Shown: piece by piece, positions 30,159-39,484 of the stretch
How positions within the stretch are numbered: position 1 is the stretch's first letter
Layout: every line of letters begins with the position of its first letter
Assembly: GCA_030066555.1 (NCBI GenBank)
Contig: JASJBK010000001.1
Span: 1-46,291 of the forward strand
Length of the DNA stretch: 46,291 nucleotides
Origin: Halieaceae bacterium
GTDB taxonomy: Bacteria; Pseudomonadota; Gammaproteobacteria; Pseudomonadales; Halieaceae
Direction of reading: 5' to 3'
Position numbers and translations under genes: made by a program
Notes under the pieces: model-generated
The model's input: the letters and a program-made list of their open reading frames with translations, nothing else
The model's database searches: none
What the model was told of the DNA's origin: nothing

Positions 30159-30332
30159 ATGGACAGTCTCTACATCCTGATCCCCATTGCCGTGGTGTTC
30201 TGCGCAATCGCCATCAAGCTGCTGCTGTGGGCCATCGACAACGGCCAGTATGATGATCTCGACAAGGAAGCCTGGCGCATCCTGATGGACGAGGAAGATG
30301 TACAGCGCAAAGAACAGGCCGACAGGGATTGA
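30159..30332 (+). CDS. ccoS: cbb3-type cytochrome oxidase assembly protein CcoS (57 aa, below the ORF-track cutoff)
   Basis: Manual translation MDSLYILIPIAVVFCAIAIKLLLWAIDNGQYDDLDKEAWRILMDEEDVQRKEQADRD; follows ccoI. Confidence 0.92.
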   Translation: MDSLYILIPIAVVFCAIAIKLLLWAIDNGQYDDLDKEAWRILMDEEDVQRKEQADRD

Positions 30333-31060
30333 ACGGAACTGAAACCACCCTCCTCGCCGCACTGACCCTCGGACTCCTCGGCAGCAGCCACTGCCTGGTG
30401 ATGTGCGGCGGCATCAGCGCCGCGCTCGGCATGGGCACGGCGTCGCAGCATCGCTACTGGCTGCTGCTGCTGTTCCAGTTCGGCCGCATCATCACCTACA
30501 TGTTACTGGGTGCGGGGCTCGGCGCCGCAGTCGGCAGCATTACGGGGCTCAGTGACACGCTGATGCCGCTGCTGCGCATCCTCTCCGGCGCGCTGCTGAT
30601 CGCCATGGGCCTGTACGTGGCCAATGTATGGGCGGGGCTGACCTGGCTCGAGCGCGGCGGTCAGGCTCTGTGGCGACACATCGAACCGCTGGCACGCAGT
30701 CGACTGCCGGTGCAGCACTCCGTTGACGCCCTGGCCGTGGGGCTGTACTGGGGTTTCCTCCCCTGCGGGCTGATTTACACCGCGCTGGCCTGGACTGCCA
30801 CCACTGCCGACTGGCAGCAGTCGGCCCTGCTGATGGGCGCCTTTGGCCTGGGCACACTGCCGGCGATGCTGGCCACGGGCGTGGCTGCACAGCGCATCAT
30901 GGGTCTGTTGGGTAAGCGCGGATTGCGCCGGGTAGCGGGAATACTGCTGGTGGTTGCCGGTGCCTGGACCGCGTGGATCGGCCTGCAGCATGCCGGCCAT
31001 GGACAACATAGCGGGGCTGACGTCGAAGACGCCGCCCCGCATTCACATCATATGCACTAG
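30329..31060 (+). CDS. TauE/SafE-family (UreH-like) membrane protein of the cco cluster (TTG start)
   Basis: LLAALTLGLLGSSHCLVMCGGISAALG...GLYWGFLPCGLIYTALAWT; overlaps the ccoS stop. Confidence 0.85.
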   Translation: MNGTETTLLAALTLGLLGSSHCLVMCGGISAALGMGTASQHRYWLLLLFQFGRIITYMLLGAGLGAAVGSITGLSDTLMPLLRILSGALLIAMGLYVANVWAGLTWLERGGQALWRHIEPLARSRLPVQHSVDALAVGLYWGFLPCGLIYTALAWTATTADWQQSALLMGAFGLGTLPAMLATGVAAQRIMGLLGKRGLRRVAGILLVVAGAWTAWIGLQHAGHGQHSGADVEDAAPHSHHMH

Positions 31061-31066
31061 CTGGCG

Positions 31067-31759
31067 CTAGAACTTGTAGGCAACACCTACCATGTAAACG
31101 TAGGGATCGATCTCAACGTCGAATTCGACGTTGGCCACATCCGTCTTGATGGTGGCCTCGGTGTCGATGTCGATGTACCAGATACTGGCGTTCACACCCC
31201 AGTTGTCATTGATCATGTAGTCGAAGCCGGCTCGCGCAGCGAAGCCCCAGGAATCATCCAGGTCCAGGTCTGCCGGCACCGGCTCGTCGCTGCCGATGAT
31301 GGTGCCCAGCGCAGCCTCGAGTTCTCCATCGACTTCCTCATCCCAGAAGTAGGTGTAGTTTATGCCGGCACCGACATAGGGCTGGAAGTTGGACTCCTTG
31401 CCACCAAACGGATACCACATGAAGGTCAGGGTCGGCGGCAGGTGCTTGGTGGAACCTGCGTCGATCGGTGCACCCTTGACGGTGATGTCGTGTTCGAAGG
31501 GCGTAGCCGCCAATAACTCGAGACCCCAGATGTCCGTCAGCATATAAGTTGCGGTAATACCCAACTGAGTATCGTCATCGACGTCCACACCCTGCAGGGT
31601 GGCAAGGCCGGCAACATCGATGCGGTCGCTCTCGGTATCCGGATCAACGTTGGCGGCACCGACGCGGAAAATCCAGTCGCCCTGCTCGGCCTGGACCGGC
31701 AGCGCAGACAGGGAGGCGGCCGCCACGGCGGCCAGGATTACGTTACGGGAAATCATCAT
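31067..31759 (-). CDS. ompW: OmpW-family outer membrane protein
   Basis: Signal peptide MMISRNVILAAVAAASLSALPVQAEQGDWIFRVGAANVDPD...; C-terminal VGVAYKF; upstream GGAGTG. Confidence 0.93.
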   Translation of the reverse strand: MMISRNVILAAVAAASLSALPVQAEQGDWIFRVGAANVDPDTESDRIDVAGLATLQGVDVDDDTQLGITATYMLTDIWGLELLAATPFEHDITVKGAPIDAGSTKHLPPTLTFMWYPFGGKESNFQPYVGAGINYTYFWDEEVDGELEAALGTIIGSDEPVPADLDLDDSWGFAARAGFDYMINDNWGVNASIWYIDIDTEATIKTDVANVEFDVEIDPYVYMVGVAYKF

Positions 31760-31818
31760 GTCACTCCTGTTGTGCTTGTTTGACTCCTGAGGAAAACAAT
31801 ACAACAGGGCTGGAAAAC

Positions 31819-31842
31819 GGGGCTTGACTGAGGTCAAGCCCC
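31819..31842 (-). terminator. Perfect 10-bp hairpin between pckG and ompW; also contains an FNR-like palindrome
   Basis: GGGGCTTGAC-TGAG-GTCAAGCCCC; followed on the minus strand by GTTTTCC; centre reads TTGAC-N4-GTCAA. Confidence 0.6.
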
Positions 31843-31914
31843 GAAAGTTTAGGGCGGGAATGGTATTAGTTACAAAAAAAGCGCCCGCGTAAGCAACGGT
31901 TGGGCGGCCTGCGT

Positions 31915-33717
31915 TCAGGCGGCCTTGCGCACCCGGTCCGCGGTGTACTGGCGCTGTTGTTCCATGGCCTCGGGTACCCGCTCACCGATACTGTCGAAGT
32001 AGTCCCGCTGCTCCTCACACTCGCTGAGCACCTGCTCGGGGTCGACTGCCATCAGCGCCTCAAACTGCTCGCGGGTGTAGTCGAGGCCGGCCCACTCCAG
32101 GTCGTCGTAGGTGGGAGAGACACCCAACAGGTTTTCATGCGCCTCGGCCTCGCCGTTGGCGCGCCTGGCGATCCACTGCAGCACGCGCATGTTCTGGCCG
32201 AAGCCGGGCCACATGAACTTGCCTTCGGCATTCTTGCGGAACCAGTTAACGCGGTAGATGCGCGGCGGCTGGCTGAGGTGTTCCTTCATGCTCAGCCAGT
32301 GACCCCAGTAATCGGCCACGTTGTAGCCACAGAACGGCAGCATGGCCATCGGGTCGCGGCGGATAGCCGCCTGGTTCTCCGCAGCGGCGGTTGCCTCGGA
32401 GCCCATGGTAGCGGCCAGGTAGACGCCGTGATCCCAGTCATGACTCTCATAGGCCAGCGGGAAGGTGGTGCTCATGCGACCGCCAAACAGGAAGGCGCTG
32501 ATCGGCACTCCGGCGGGATCTTCCCAGGCCGGGTCCATGCTCGGGCACTGGGATGCCGGCGTCGTGAAGCGGGCATTGGGGTGGGCCGCGGGTCGACCGC
32601 AGTCCGGGGTCCAGTCCTTGCCGGTCCAGTCGATCAGGTGGGCCGGCGGCTCCCTGGTCATGCCCTCCCACCAGACGTCGCCGTCATCGGTGAGGGCCAC
32701 GTTGGTAAAGATGCTGTTACTGGCGATGGTGCGCATCGCCGCAGGATTGGATTCCTCGGAGGTGCCAGGCGCCACACCGAAGAAACCGGCTTCTGGATTG
32801 ATCGCATACAGGCGGCCGTCGTCGCCTGGCTTCAGCCAGGCAATGTCGTCACCCACCGTGGAAACTTTCCAGCCCTCGTAGCCTTCCGGCGGAATCAGCA
32901 TGGCGAGGTTGGTCTTGCCACAGGCGCTGGGGAAGGCACCGGCGATATAGGTCTTCTCGCCGCTGGGAGATTCCAGGCCCAGGATCATCATGTGCTCGGC
33001 CATCCAGCCCTCGTCGCGGGCCATGGCGGAGGCGATGCGCAGCGCCACGCACTTCTTGCCCAGCAGGGCGTTGCCGCCGTAGCCGCTACCGTAGGACCAG
33101 ACCTGGCGCTCTTCCGGGAAGTGCACGATGTAGCGGTTGTCCGGGTCGCAGGGCCAGGCCACGTCTTCGACGCCAGGGGTCAGCGGCGCACCCACCGAGT
33201 GCAGGCACTTGATAAAGAAGCCGTCGCCGAGGGCGTCCAGTACCGGGCGACCGATACGCGCCATGATGTACATGCTCACCACCACGTACGGTGAATCAGT
33301 AACCTGCACGCCAATCTGGGAAATATCGCCGCCGGGGCCCATCATGAAAGGAATTACATACATGGTCCGGCCTTCCATGCAGCCGTCGAACAGCGGCGTC
33401 AGGGTTTGCAGCATCTCCTCGGGACCGCGCCAGTTGTTGGTCGGGCCGGCATCGGCCTTGTCGCGGCTGCAGATGAAGGTGCGGTCCTCGACCCGAGCGA
33501 CGTCGCGGGTATCCGAACGGCACAGGTAGCTGCCCGGGCGCTTCTCTTCATTCAGGCGAATAAACACCCCGGCGTTGACCAGCTCGTTGCACAGGCGCTG
33601 GTATTCCTCTGCGGAACCATCACACCAGTAGATATCCCTGGGTTGACAGAGCCTGGCCATGTCAGCCACCCAGCTATCCAGTTGCGAGCCAATAGAGTCC
33701 GGTTTGTTTGTTTCCAT
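31915..33717 (-). CDS. pckG: Phosphoenolpyruvate carboxykinase (GTP)
   Basis: [73 protein letters not shown]. Confidence 0.98.
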   Translation of the reverse strand: METNKPDSIGSQLDSWVADMARLCQPRDIYWCDGSAEEYQRLCNELVNAGVFIRLNEEKRPGSYLCRSDTRDVARVEDRTFICSRDKADAGPTNNWRGPEEMLQTLTPLFDGCMEGRTMYVIPFMMGPGGDISQIGVQVTDSPYVVVSMYIMARIGRPVLDALGDGFFIKCLHSVGAPLTPGVEDVAWPCDPDNRYIVHFPEERQVWSYGSGYGGNALLGKKCVALRIASAMARDEGWMAEHMMILGLESPSGEKTYIAGAFPSACGKTNLAMLIPPEGYEGWKVSTVGDDIAWLKPGDDGRLYAINPEAGFFGVAPGTSEESNPAAMRTIASNSIFTNVALTDDGDVWWEGMTREPPAHLIDWTGKDWTPDCGRPAAHPNARFTTPASQCPSMDPAWEDPAGVPISAFLFGGRMSTTFPLAYESHDWDHGVYLAATMGSEATAAAENQAAIRRDPMAMLPFCGYNVADYWGHWLSMKEHLSQPPRIYRVNWFRKNAEGKFMWPGFGQNMRVLQWIARRANGEAEAHENLLGVSPTYDDLEWAGLDYTREQFEALMAVDPEQVLSECEEQRDYFDSIGERVPEAMEQQRQYTADRVRKAA

Positions 33718-33806
33718 GAAGTGAGGTACCGAGTGCGAGTGAATGAAGAATGCAAACGTATGCAGGCGCAGGATTCTATCAAGGCTCCCTGACGTTTTGA
33801 ACCGCG

Positions 33807-34466
33807 TTACAGGGGTTCCAGGGCGTCACCGCAGCCCCGGTATTCACGGCCATTGAGATCGACCCGCACCCGGTTGGAATAGGCCTCGCCAGACATGCTG
33901 TCGTAGCAGTGGTGCAGCTCGATTTCCACCACCATGTGATGGCGTTCGTCCTGCGATTCATAGCGCTCGAGCCCGTCAAGTAGCTCGACCTCCGGCGTCG
34001 GCAGCAGGACCCGGCGGCTACCGTAATCCGCGACCATCAGCATATTGCGCTCAGGCTGGATCTCCAGTACCCAGCCGGGCTCTTGCCCCACGGCACGAAA
34101 GCTGACCCCGCGCCGGCGCGCGTCTTCCCACGGACCGCGGGCACGATTCAGCTGGCAACCCCGGTAACGACGGGAGCCAACGTCGAGGCTGGCTTCATTG
34201 CCTTTGCTCCAGAACACCACGTCGCCGTCTTCGTAGCGCGCACCCGAGGCGGCACGCACCTGCCCCAGCACGCGGTAATCGTCGGGCAGGTACAGGGCAA
34301 TCTGACCCGCACCGGTTCGCACCACGAACTCGTAGTCGCGACATTCATAGACCAGGGTTTCGCCTGTCGATTTGGGGGCCACTCCGGCGGGCTGGCGCGC
34401 GCCGCTCGAGCAGGCCACCAGTAGCGCGAGTCCCAGTGCTGTCCAGCTCACTCGCAGCGCATTCAT
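33807..34466 (-). CDS. Putative lipoprotein with an MliC-like domain and an additional COG3650-like C-terminal domain
   Basis: Lipobox [73 protein letters not shown]; then [16 protein letters not shown]...GCGDALEPL. Confidence 0.7.
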   Translation of the reverse strand: MNALRVSWTALGLALLVACSSGARQPAGVAPKSTGETLVYECRDYEFVVRTGAGQIALYLPDDYRVLGQVRAASGARYEDGDVVFWSKGNEASLDVGSRRYRGCQLNRARGPWEDARRRGVSFRAVGQEPGWVLEIQPERNMLMVADYGSRRVLLPTPEVELLDGLERYESQDERHHMVVEIELHHCYDSMSGEAYSNRVRVDLNGREYRGCGDALEPL

Positions 34467-34533
34467 CGCCGTTTTACCTGCAGCACCACCCGCTCGGGAA
34501 TGCAGTTGGCCACGCATGCGCTGGTAGCGGAGT

Positions 34534-35412
34534 TCATTCACCACGCAAGCCTCTCACGTTTCTATAACGGCGCAAAGTATCGGCAATGATCGCAGCCAGA
34601 CCCAGCCACACCAGAACAAAACTGCCGAGCTGAACGGTATTGAGTGGTTCTTCAAAAATGAATATCGCCACCAGTAGCTGGCAACTGGGGCCGATATAGA
34701 AGGTCAGCCCCATGGCGGTCAGCGCCAGCCGGTGCGAGGCCGCCACGTACAGAACCAGAGGCACCGTGGTGATAACGCCGGCACCCGCCAGGAACAGGTC
34801 TACCCGGGTCCCGAAGTCGCCGAAGCTGGCGCCGCCCGACATCCACATCCAGGCCAGCGCCAGCGGCGACAGGAACGCCACCTCCATGGCCAGGCCCTCG
34901 ATGGCGCCAATATGCACCAGCTTGCGCACCAGGGTGTAGATACCAAAGGACACCGAGACACTCAGCGCCACCCAGGGCAGCCCGCCCATATCCCAGACCA
35001 GGATACTCATTCCCAGCGCTGCCAGCGCGATGGCAATTGCCTGGGCCCGGTCGATGGCTTCACGCAGCACCATAACGCCAATCGCCACGTTCACCAGCGG
35101 CAACAGAAAGTAACCGAGACTCGCCTCGGCGGCGTGATCGTGAGTCACTGACCAGACGAAGACCCCCCAGTTGCAGGCCTGCGCCGTCGCGGAGACCGCG
35201 ATGACCATAAAGGTACGCGGCGTCAGCCACTGTCCCAACGTCTCCCGCAACCGACCCAGAGCGGCGAGCAGCAGCACCAGTAGTAGCAGCGACCACAGCA
35301 CGCGGTGGGCCACAATATCGAGCGCCGGCACCTGGCCAGTCTGCACCCAGTATAGCGGCGCGAAGCCCCAGATCAGGTGGGCGGCGACCGCCGCTGCCAG
35401 TCCCGGATTCAC
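34534..35412 (-). CDS. rarD: RarD/EamA-family permease
   Basis: NPGLAAAVAAHLIWGFAPLYWVQTGQVPALDIVAHRVLWS...YIGPSCQLLVAIFIFEEPL; GTG start overlapping the upstream stop. Confidence 0.9.
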   Translation of the reverse strand: MNPGLAAAVAAHLIWGFAPLYWVQTGQVPALDIVAHRVLWSLLLLVLLLAALGRLRETLGQWLTPRTFMVIAVSATAQACNWGVFVWSVTHDHAAEASLGYFLLPLVNVAIGVMVLREAIDRAQAIAIALAALGMSILVWDMGGLPWVALSVSVSFGIYTLVRKLVHIGAIEGLAMEVAFLSPLALAWMWMSGGASFGDFGTRVDLFLAGAGVITTVPLVLYVAASHRLALTAMGLTFYIGPSCQLLVAIFIFEEPLNTVQLGSFVLVWLGLAAIIADTLRRYRNVRGLRGE

Positions 35413-36125
35413 GGCCACAGCACCAGGGCAATCATGCGCAGCGCCAGCAGTGACACCAGCAGGCGAAACCACAACAGGAAGTTGACCTCGGGAATGAACT
35501 GCCGCAGCCGGGTACCCAGCCAGGAGCCCAGCATCACGCCGGCGATCATGCCGCCCAGCAACAGGCCGTACTGGCTGAAGCCGAAGCCGAGCGCGGCGAA
35601 GGCCAGCACCCGCAACAGGTGATTGGCCGACATGTATACCGCGGTGTTTACCACCAGCCAGTCCCGTCGCGGGTTGCGCCGCGCCAGCACCGCGCCGCCC
35701 AGCGGCCCGGTGGCACCGACCAGCATACCGATTCCGGTCTGGTAGACCCCAAGCAGCACCAGCGGCAAATTCCCCTCGCCCCGGACAGCCGGTAATGGCG
35801 TCCAGGTCACCACCAGGATGAAGACCCCGATCAACGCAGGCAGCCAGTCCAGCTGCAATTGGGAAAACACCAGTGCGCCGGCGGCGGCGCCGATCACACC
35901 GCCCACCGCAAAGGGCAGCAGCAGGCTGCGATCGATATGACGCCAGCCGAACAGGGCCCGGGACCCATTGCTGGCCAGCTGCGTGGCAGCGTGCAGCGGC
36001 AGGATGGCAGCGGCCGGCACCAGGCCAGGCATCAGGGTAATCAGCGGCACGCCGCCGCCCATCCCGAAGACGCCGGCCACGGTAGAAGTCAGCAAGGCGA
36101 TGGGGACCAGCCAGAATTCGCTCAA
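35409..36125 (-). CDS. TauE/SafE-family permease
   Basis: ALLTSTVAGVFGMGGGVPLITLM...ATQLASNGSRALFGWRHID...LGVYQTGIGMLVGATGPLGGAVL. Confidence 0.88.
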   Translation of the reverse strand: MSEFWLVPIALLTSTVAGVFGMGGGVPLITLMPGLVPAAAILPLHAATQLASNGSRALFGWRHIDRSLLLPFAVGGVIGAAAGALVFSQLQLDWLPALIGVFILVVTWTPLPAVRGEGNLPLVLLGVYQTGIGMLVGATGPLGGAVLARRNPRRDWLVVNTAVYMSANHLLRVLAFAALGFGFSQYGLLLGGMIAGVMLGSWLGTRLRQFIPEVNFLLWFRLLVSLLALRMIALVLWP

Positions 36126-36775
36126 GTGCCCGCCTCGTCCGCCTCGACGATTTCCGGCTCGGCGCGTCCCAGTTCCACCCAGCTCTTGACGTCCGGGTCG
36201 GCAAATACGGTTGCCATATAAGCGTGCGCCGGCGCGGGCAGCTCAACCTGGTAGTTATGGAAGCGGATAGCCACCGGAACGTACATCACGTCCGCCAGTG
36301 AAAAGCCGCCGAACAGCCAGGGACCGCCATGCTCATCGAGACAGGTCGCCCACAGGCTGCAGACCCGGTCGATATCGGCCTGGAGCGCATCATCAACCGG
36401 CACGCGGCGCTGCTCTGCCCGGCAGTTCATCGGCATGCGGGCGCGCAGTTCCAGGAAGCCAGAGTGCATCTCCGCCATCATGGCACGCGCCTCGGCGCGG
36501 GCGGCGCTGTCTGCGGGCAGCAGGCGGCCGCCTGCCCAGCGCTCGTTGGCGTACTCGGCAATAGCCAGTGAATCCCACACCACCAGGCCTTCATCGCGCA
36601 GCACAGGCACCCGCCCGGTCGGCGACAGGTCGGGGATGCGTTCCGCGAACTCATCGGTGTCCAGGGGCAACCGCAGCTCTTCGAAATCCGCACCCGCCTT
36701 GCGCATAGCCAGCCAGCCGCGCAGCGACCACGATGAATAGTTCCTGTTACCGATGACAAGGACCGGTTTGCCCAC
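36122..36775 (-). CDS. Glutathione S-transferase family protein
   Basis: LVIGNRNYSSWSLRGWLAMRKAGADFEELRLPL...LSPTGRVPVLRDEGLVVWDSLAIAEYANER. Confidence 0.92.
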   Translation of the reverse strand: MGKPVLVIGNRNYSSWSLRGWLAMRKAGADFEELRLPLDTDEFAERIPDLSPTGRVPVLRDEGLVVWDSLAIAEYANERWAGGRLLPADSAARAEARAMMAEMHSGFLELRARMPMNCRAEQRRVPVDDALQADIDRVCSLWATCLDEHGGPWLFGGFSLADVMYVPVAIRFHNYQVELPAPAHAYMATVFADPDVKSWVELGRAEPEIVEADEAGT

Positions 36776-36942
36776 GGGAGTGTCTCCTCAGCTGAAAGCA
36801 GGATACGAGCACGGCGGGAGGGCTGCGCTCGGGGGCGCATAGCATACACCCTGTCTGCCATTCACGTGAGCGCGCTGACTTCAGGCAGGCGGAGGCTGTA
36901 TGGAATTCAGGTGTTGAGCTCCCTGGTGACGCACGCGCAGTA

Positions 36943-37038
36943 CCTGGTAGGTTTCCGGGACACGCTAAAAGCTTGACGTCCATGTCTCGCTCGACTGCGG
37001 CCATCCATGGCCGCAGACGGTCCCGGAAACCTACCAGG
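36943..37038 (-). repeat. Structured repeat copy C: 19-bp outer inverted repeat enclosing a 10-bp inner hairpin and a conserved core
   Basis: CCTGGTAGGTTTCCGGGAC (36943-36961) / GTCCCGGAAACCTACCAGG (37020-37038); inner CTGCGGCCAT-CC-ATGGCCGCAG (36995-37016); minus-strand core GAGCGAGACATGGACGTCAAGCTTTTAGCGTGTCC. Confidence 0.93.
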
Positions 37039-37116
37039 CACTCCGCGCGCTCTGGGGGTGCAATTCTGGATTTTCTAGCTTCGGCACTAGCAAGCCGAAT
37101 TCCAGCGCTGATATGA

Positions 37117-37250
37117 GGGCGTGGGCTGGGCCTACCCCTCACAGGACCGTAAACGGCCATGGATGGCCGTTTCCGAGCGAGCCATGGACGGCATGCTTTT
37201 AGCGTGTCCGGTGAGGGGTAGGCCCAGTGCACGCCCTCCCTACGGAGCAC
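37117..37250 (+). repeat. Structured repeat copy A: same architecture, different outer arms
   Basis: CTGGGCCTACCCCTCAC (37126-37142) / GTGAGGGGTAGGCCCAG (37211-37227), extended by GGGCGTG/CACGCCC; inner AAACGGCCATGGATGGCCGTTT; core GAGCGAGCCATGGACGGCATGCTTTTAGCGTGTCC. Confidence 0.93.
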
Positions 37251-37273
37251 TAATCCCGACCTGGTCCAGTGCC

Positions 37274-37349
37274 AAGCGAGACTTGGACGTCATGATGTTA
37301 GCGTGTCCGTGGAAGCCCCTTCACAGTTCGCGTCCTCGCTACGGAGCAC
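37274..37349 (+). repeat. Structured repeat copy B: partial copy, ungapped alignment with 37175-37250
   Basis: AAGCGAGACTTGGACGTCATGATGTTAGCGTGTCC...CCTCGCTACGGAGCAC; same ends as copy A (CTACGGAGCAC), diverged middle; offset 99 bp. Confidence 0.85.
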
Positions 37350-37379
37350 ACATGTAGAAATGCTGAATGGACCGAACGG

Positions 37380-38255
37380 TCAGTCGTTCTGCAGGAAATC
37401 CAGGCAGAGGCGGTTGAACATGGCCTCGTGCTCGACCATCACCCAGTGGCCGCATTCAGATACCAGCACCAGGCGTAATTGCTTGCAGTGTTTAGTGAAG
37501 TTGGCAATGCCGCTCTCGGGCATCATGCGCTCGTTCAATCCCCAGAAGCCCAGCACCGGACAGCGCAGGTCGGCCAGTCGTTCGCTGAGCTCGGGAATCT
37601 GCATCGAGGACATGACCTGGCCGTTCATGAGCTGCATGACCTGCATGCGCTCGTTCACGAGTTCGTCAGTGGCAAAGCGCGGGTCGTGCATCAGTCCGAA
37701 GGCGAACAGGTCTTTCATCACCTCATGGGTGACGGGCTCGCCTGAACCGTAAACCTGGAAGAGCTTCTGCATGCCCGGCATCTGGCCGTACTCCTCCATG
37801 GTGCTGAGGCCGCCAGGCGCCATCAGGATCAGCTTCTCCACCAGCGCCGGTCGCGCCAGCGCCAGGCCGATGGCGATCGCGCCGCCCAGTGAATTTCCCA
37901 CCACCGTGCACTTGTCGACGCCAATGGCATCGAGCGTCTGCGCTACGCAATCGACGAAGAAGTCGAGGGTATAGGTTTCATTCTCGGGCTTGTCGGAGAA
38001 ACCAAAACCGACGATGTCGAGCACAATGGACCGGTAGCCACTAGCTGCGATGTGTGGGTAATTCCCCTTGAAATTGCTATGACCGCTGGCGCCGGGGCCG
38101 GAGCCGTGCAGCCACAATACCGCCGGCCCCTCACCACAGTCGAGGTAGTGCATGCTGTAGCCGTTAACACAGGCGGCGTAGCGGTGCTCGGGAAGCGAGC
38201 CATTCAGCTGTGGTTCACTCCCCTTCCAGGGCGCGGCGCCGGTTCCAGGCGTCAC
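37380..38255 (-). CDS. Alpha/beta-hydrolase, meta-cleavage product hydrolase-like (HsaD/BphD/MhpC type)
   Basis: VLWLHGSGPGASGHSNFKGNYPHIAASGYRSIVLDIVGFGFSDKPENETYTLDFFVDCV...VVGNSLGGAIAIGLAL...ECGHWVMVEH. Confidence 0.85.
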   Translation of the reverse strand: MTPGTGAAPWKGSEPQLNGSLPEHRYAACVNGYSMHYLDCGEGPAVLWLHGSGPGASGHSNFKGNYPHIAASGYRSIVLDIVGFGFSDKPENETYTLDFFVDCVAQTLDAIGVDKCTVVGNSLGGAIAIGLALARPALVEKLILMAPGGLSTMEEYGQMPGMQKLFQVYGSGEPVTHEVMKDLFAFGLMHDPRFATDELVNERMQVMQLMNGQVMSSMQIPELSERLADLRCPVLGFWGLNERMMPESGIANFTKHCKQLRLVLVSECGHWVMVEHEAMFNRLCLDFLQND

Positions 38256-39484
38256 AGACCGAGATCGGTGTTGTTTTCGCCGAGCAGCACGCCGCCCATA
38301 TTCACCGCGAAGGGCGTGGAGTGGTTGGCCACATGGGCCTGGCTGGCGAGGATATCCAGGTGGTTTGCCAGCACCTCGCTGCCGTTGCGGATACCGCTGG
38401 AACCTACTGCCTTGAGCATGCGTCCGGACAGGTCGACGCAGCGGTCGGCAACAATCGCGGAATCATAACGGTAACGCACCCGGTCCTCGATGGGGATCGC
38501 TTCGCCCTCTCGGGTGCAGTCCATCATCTGGTCAAAGTTGCGATACATCACCAGCTTCATCTGCTCGAGTTCTGAGCGCACTTCGGCGGCGAGACGTCGC
38601 GCAAAGGGGTCATCGCGCATCGGCACCGGGCCGGCGACGCGGGTTTTGGCGACGTCCTGGTAGGCATCGAGCTGGCCCTCGAGGGCGCCCAGTGAGGCGG
38701 TGCACACTGCCCGCACAAATACCTGCATGAAAGGCATGCGGTAGAGCGGCGCAGTATTGACCGCGTTGCCCGGGTTGTCGCAGTTGAAGCCGTCCACCAC
38801 CTTATGGGTGCGGTGCTCGGGCACAAACACATCTTCCATCACCACGTCGTGGCTGCCGGTGCCCTGCAGGCCGACTACGTCCCAGTTGTCGACAATCTCG
38901 TAGTCCTCGATCGGCACCAGGAACGTGCGGTAGTTCTTCATATCGAAGGGAGCCTCTTCCGTGGGCACCACCGCACCGACGAACACCCACTTGCAGTGCT
39001 CACAACCGCTGGAGAAGCTCCAGCGCCCGCTGAGCTTGAAGCCACCTTCCACCGGGGTCACCTTGCCCACCGGCGCATACGAAGAGGAAATCAGGACCTC
39101 AGGGTCTTCACCCCAGACGTCCTCGGCGGCCTGCGCATCAAACAGGGCAATCTGCCAGTTGTGCACGCCCACCACGCCCAGCACCCAGGCACTGGACATG
39201 CACACCTTCGCTATCTCCAGGCCCACCGCATAGAACACCTGTGGATCCATGGCGTAGCCACCGTACTGCTCGGGTTGCAGAATCTTGAAGAAGCCGGCGT
39301 CGTGGAAGTCGCGGATGGTCTCATCGGGTACCCGGCGCTCGGCCTTGCACTGCGCCCTCCTCTGCTCCAGTACCGGCTGCAGCTCACGCGCTGCTGCCAA
39401 CAGAGCCTCAGCCCGGGGGGATCCCATGCTGTAGGGGCTTGCGGGGCCGATCTTGGCATGTGCGGTCATGACGAAACTCTCCAC
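38252..39484 (-). CDS. Acyl-CoA dehydrogenase-fold flavin-dependent monooxygenase, HsaA-like (start may be 39469)
   Basis: ETIRDFHDAGFFKILQPEQYGGYAMDPQVFYAVGLEIAKVCMSSAWVLGVVGVHNWQIALF...LSGRWSFSSGCEHCKWVFVGAV...GLQGTGSHDVVMEDVFVPEHRT. Confidence 0.85.
   Translation of the reverse strand: MESFVMTAHAKIGPASPYSMGSPRAEALLAAARELQPVLEQRRAQCKAERRVPDETIRDFHDAGFFKILQPEQYGGYAMDPQVFYAVGLEIAKVCMSSAWVLGVVGVHNWQIALFDAQAAEDVWGEDPEVLISSSYAPVGKVTPVEGGFKLSGRWSFSSGCEHCKWVFVGAVVPTEEAPFDMKNYRTFLVPIEDYEIVDNWDVVGLQGTGSHDVVMEDVFVPEHRTHKVVDGFNCDNPGNAVNTAPLYRMPFMQVFVRAVCTASLGALEGQLDAYQDVAKTRVAGPVPMRDDPFARRLAAEVRSELEQMKLVMYRNFDQMMDCTREGEAIPIEDRVRYRYDSAIVADRCVDLSGRMLKAVGSSGIRNGSEVLANHLDILASQAHVANHSTPFAVNMGGVLLGENNTDLGL

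Noticed and set aside
31900-33294. 464-aa plus-strand ORF antisense to pckG
   Set aside because: Spurious antisense ORF; pckG motifs on the minus strand are clear.
35413-36246. N-terminal extension of the 570-aa ORF ending at 34534
   Set aside because: The upstream part is an out-of-frame read of the TauE permease gene; true RarD starts at the GTG at 35412 overlapping the upstream stop.
37121-37357. 78-aa ORF (MGWAYPSQDRKRPWMAVSERAMDGMLLACPVRG...)
   Set aside because: Translation of the structured repeats; its internal repetition (MDGMLLACP / LDVMMLACP) reflects the DNA repeat rather than a protein.
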